Positions 61,797-64,000 of a stretch of 64,000 bases of DNA are shown in pieces (position 1 is the first letter of the stretch; each line of letters starts with the position of its first letter). The position numbers and the translations under genes are program-made. The notes below the pieces were generated by a model, which saw nothing but the letters and a program-made list of their open reading frames with translations, was not told where the DNA came from and did not search any database. Source of the DNA: Pseudorhodobacter wandonensis (GTDB taxonomy: Bacteria > Pseudomonadota > Alphaproteobacteria > Rhodobacterales > Rhodobacteraceae); assembly GCF_001202035.1 (NCBI RefSeq), contig NZ_LGHT01000031.1, forward strand, positions 62,001 to 126,000. Direction: 5' to 3'.

Positions 61797-61822
61797 AAAG
61801 GGGCGCCCATCGGCGCCCCTTT
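61797..61822 (+). terminator. Intercistronic stem-loop after the substrate-binding protein gene
   Basis: A perfect 11-bp stem (61797-61807 with 61812-61822) with a 4-nt loop ends in TTT and lies between the binding-protein and permease genes. It could partially terminate transcription so that the binding protein is made in excess. Confidence 0.75.
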
Positions 61823-61878
61823 ACCCCAAAGCCCCGCCAGAGGGCGCATAAATATCCAACCGACAGGACCAAATCGCC

Positions 61879-63141
61879 ATGGCCTCTCCCGATATTCCCA
61901 ACCAGAACGATGTGCTGCGCACGGTTGACGGTATTCCGCTAAAAACCGCTTTGGCGACAGCCTCACGTCGCGCACGTATCCGCGCCTTCCTTTTGGTTGT
62001 GCCGCTTTTGGTCTTTATTTTGCTGACATTTGCTGTGCCTATCGGGCAGATGCTGTCGCGTTCCTTTACCGATGATAAATTCTCGGCCAATATGGTGGAA
62101 CTGGGCAAATGGTTTGATGCCAATGGCAAAGCGGCACCAGATGAGGCCGCCTATGCCGCCCTTGCGGCCGATCTGAAAACCTCGGCCGAAGACCGTAGCG
62201 CCGGCAACGTCGGTACGCGCATCAACTACGAACTTCCCGGCACGCGGTCACTGTTTACATCCGCGGCCCGCAAAGCCAGAAACCTTGAGCCCCCCTTTAA
62301 AGAGGCCATCCTTGCGCTAGACCCGCAATGGGCGCGCGCCGATCTTTGGGCGGCCATGCGCTCGGCCTCGGCCCCGGCGACGCTTAACTTTTATCAAGCG
62401 GCATTGGATCGCCAGATCGGCGCCGATGGTGAATTTGAAGCAGCCCCCGAAAACACCCAGATTTACGTAAAGCTGTTCATCCGTACTTTTGTGATGTCGA
62501 TTGTCATCACCGGTTTGTGCCTGCTTTTGGGCTTTCCTATCGCGCATTTGCTGGCGATCTTGCCGCTGCGCCATGCCAGCTTGCTGATGATCCTTGTACT
62601 CTTGCCATTCTGGACCTCGCTTTTGGTGCGGACGACAAGCTGGATGGTTTTGCTGCAAACCCAAGGGGTTATTAACGATCTTCTGGTCTGGCTGCATATC
62701 GTGTCTGATGGCGGCCGTCTGGAGATGATGTATAACCAGACCGGTACGATCATTGCGATGACACATATTCTGCTGCCGTTCATGATCTTGCCGCTCTATT
62801 CGGTGATGAAGACCATTCCGCCATCTTATGCCCGCGCTGCGCGCAGCCTGGGTGCCACCAGCTGGACCACCTTCCGCCGTATTTACCTGCCGCAAACCAT
62901 TTCGGGCATCGGGGCAGGGGGCATTTTGTGTTTTATTCTGGCCGTTGGCTATTACATCACGCCGGCCTTGGTTGGTGGTGCAGATGGTACGCTGATTTCC
63001 AACCAGATCGCCTTCCACATGCAAAAATCGCTGAACTGGTCGCTGGCTGCCGCATTGGCAGGGATGCTCCTGGTTGCCGTGCTCATCCTTTACTGGGCTT
63101 ACGACCGGATCATCGGCATCGACAATATGAAGTTGGGGTAA
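61879..63141 (+). CDS. ABC transporter permease (PotB-like) with periplasmic insertion
   Basis: This inner membrane permease has 420 residues, longer than the usual 280-300 of PotB. After the first helix (about 37-55) there is an insertion of about 130 residues (about 62-190) that is hydrophilic, with DEAAYAALAADLKTSAE and FYQAALDRQIG. The remaining helices include the EAA-type loop ARAARSLGATSWTTFRRIYLPQTISGI. The start ATG at 61879 follows AGGA. The next gene starts 6 bases after its stop. The insertion probably lies in the periplasm next to the binding protein. Confidence 0.9.
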   Translation: MASPDIPNQNDVLRTVDGIPLKTALATASRRARIRAFLLVVPLLVFILLTFAVPIGQMLSRSFTDDKFSANMVELGKWFDANGKAAPDEAAYAALAADLKTSAEDRSAGNVGTRINYELPGTRSLFTSAARKARNLEPPFKEAILALDPQWARADLWAAMRSASAPATLNFYQAALDRQIGADGEFEAAPENTQIYVKLFIRTFVMSIVITGLCLLLGFPIAHLLAILPLRHASLLMILVLLPFWTSLLVRTTSWMVLLQTQGVINDLLVWLHIVSDGGRLEMMYNQTGTIIAMTHILLPFMILPLYSVMKTIPPSYARAARSLGATSWTTFRRIYLPQTISGIGAGGILCFILAVGYYITPALVGGADGTLISNQIAFHMQKSLNWSLAAALAGMLLVAVLILYWAYDRIIGIDNMKLG

Positions 63142-63147
63142 CTATAT

Positions 63148-64000
63148 ATGGCACTTCCTATTTACGCAGACCCGCTTGAGCGCGCATGGTACTACTCATA
63201 CCGCGTGATCTGTGCGCTGATCTTTATCTTTCTGATTGCGCCTATCCTGATCATCATGCCGCTGTCGTTCAACTATCAGCCGTATTTTACCTTTAGCCCC
63301 GAAATGCTGCGGCTAGACCCTGACGCCTATTCGTTGCGCTGGTATGACAACCTGCTGACCTTTGGCATGTCAGCCCCCGATGCCTTGCGTGATAGCAGCT
63401 GGTGGTCGGATGTGTGGCACAATGCGAAATGGGTGCAGGCGGCGAAAAATTCGATCATCGTCGGGTTCTTTGCGACAATCGTTGCCACGGTTTTGGGCAC
63501 CATCGCCGCGATGGGCCTGTCGCGCCCTGAAATGCCGTTTCGCAAGCTGATCATGGCGATCCTCATTTCGCCTATGATCGTGCCGATCATCATTACCGCT
63601 ACGGGCCTGTTTTTCTTTTACTCGGACATCGGGCTGTCGGGCACCTATTTCGGCCTGATCATGGCGCATGCGACATTGGGTATTCCCTTTGTTATCATCA
63701 CGGTAACGGCCACGATGATGGGGTTTGACCGCAGCCTGATCCGTGCCGCGCAAAACATGGGTGCGGGGCCTGTAACCACCTTCTTTAAAGTGCAACTGCC
63801 GCTAATCACCCCCGGCGTTGTTTCGGGTGGCTTGTTCGCCTTTGTGACCTCATTTGACGAGGTTGTTGTGGTGCTGTTCGTTGGTAGCCACGAACAACAA
63901 ACCATTCCGCGCCAGATGTGGAACGGTATCCGCGAGCAAATCAGCCCCTCGATTCTGGCTGTGGCGACGATCCTTGTGATCTTCTCTATCTGCTTGTTGA
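63148..64000 (+). CDS. ABC transporter permease (PotC-like), 3' end outside window
   Basis: The gene is open from ATG 63148 to the edge of the window (284 codons). It encodes a membrane protein with a first helix about 19-40, a periplasmic segment of about 60 residues with several tryptophans (RWYDNLL, SSWWSDVWH, KWVQA), and further helices. The EAA-like loop is AAQNMGAGPVTTFFKVQLPLITPGV. It pairs with the upstream permease to form the channel. Family length suggests that only a few residues are missing. Confidence 0.9.
   Translation, partial: MALPIYADPLERAWYYSYRVICALIFIFLIAPILIIMPLSFNYQPYFTFSPEMLRLDPDAYSLRWYDNLLTFGMSAPDALRDSSWWSDVWHNAKWVQAAKNSIIVGFFATIVATVLGTIAAMGLSRPEMPFRKLIMAILISPMIVPIIITATGLFFFYSDIGLSGTYFGLIMAHATLGIPFVIITVTATMMGFDRSLIRAAQNMGAGPVTTFFKVQLPLITPGVVSGGLFAFVTSFDEVVVVLFVGSHEQQTIPRQMWNGIREQISPSILAVATILVIFSICLL

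Overview
The window looks like chromosomal backbone of an alphaproteobacterium of the family Rhodobacteraceae (Roseobacter/Paracoccus-type). This rests on gene content and order: glyQ and glyS separated by a small protein gene, cytochrome c next to a stand-alone ctaD, mtnP-apt, a SAM-II riboswitch before metZ, TAXI-TRAP and DctBD systems, a long-tailed FolB fused by overlap to folP, and a recurrent AT-core/GC-hairpin intergenic repeat. No species can be named. I see no phage, insertion sequence, integrase, CRISPR array or toxin locus; coding density is high, the base composition looks even by eye, and most genes are housekeeping.

Layout. 1-3.3 kb: tail of a FAD-linked oxidase, the mtnP-apt adenine salvage pair, a GNAT acetyltransferase and an EcsC-family protein. 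3.4-11.2 kb: lhgO-dctB-dctD (L-2-hydroxyglutarate oxidase with a sensor/regulator pair) next to a TAXI-type TRAP transporter (binding protein, fused permease, DUF1850). 11.3-18 kb: lysC-ptsP, purD and divergent xseA. 18-23.3 kb: an AlkB-like di-iron membrane hydroxylase with a small secreted protein, then ftsY, an EamA transporter, YciB and an unknown membrane protein. 23.4-29.8 kb: a glutathione transferase, SAM-II-controlled metZ, folE2 and two tandem trkH genes. 29.9-38.3 kb: a secreted pseudo-protease, glyQ/DUF6446/glyS and a PPDK-like protein with a degenerate nucleotide-binding half. 38.5-45.3 kb: a SleB-type hydrolase, folB-folP, an EamA transporter, ilvC, two overlapping Lrp-type regulators and a class V aminotransferase. 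45.3-52.9 kb: UbiH-type hydroxylase, a HAD phosphatase, GntR, a glycosyltransferase fused to an MshEN domain, carA, yqeY and DUF2244. 53-59 kb: ctaD and cytochrome c with FNR-type boxes, an XRE regulator, lipB, a secreted peptidoglycan-binding protein and tRNA-Leu(GAG). 59.5-64 kb: a spermidine/putrescine-type ABC transporter running off the right edge.

How the genes fit together. Folate synthesis is represented at two places (folE2; folB-folP). MtnP and Apt turn the by-product of polyamine synthesis into AMP, and a polyamine-type importer lies at the other end. The most unusual items are proteins that keep a family fold but lose its active residues (protease, PPDK-like protein, a sigma-54-type activator with an altered GAFTGA loop), the MshEN-glycosyltransferase fusion under a consensus CtrA box, and the repeated intergenic element. 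I did not find a clearly new multi-gene system.
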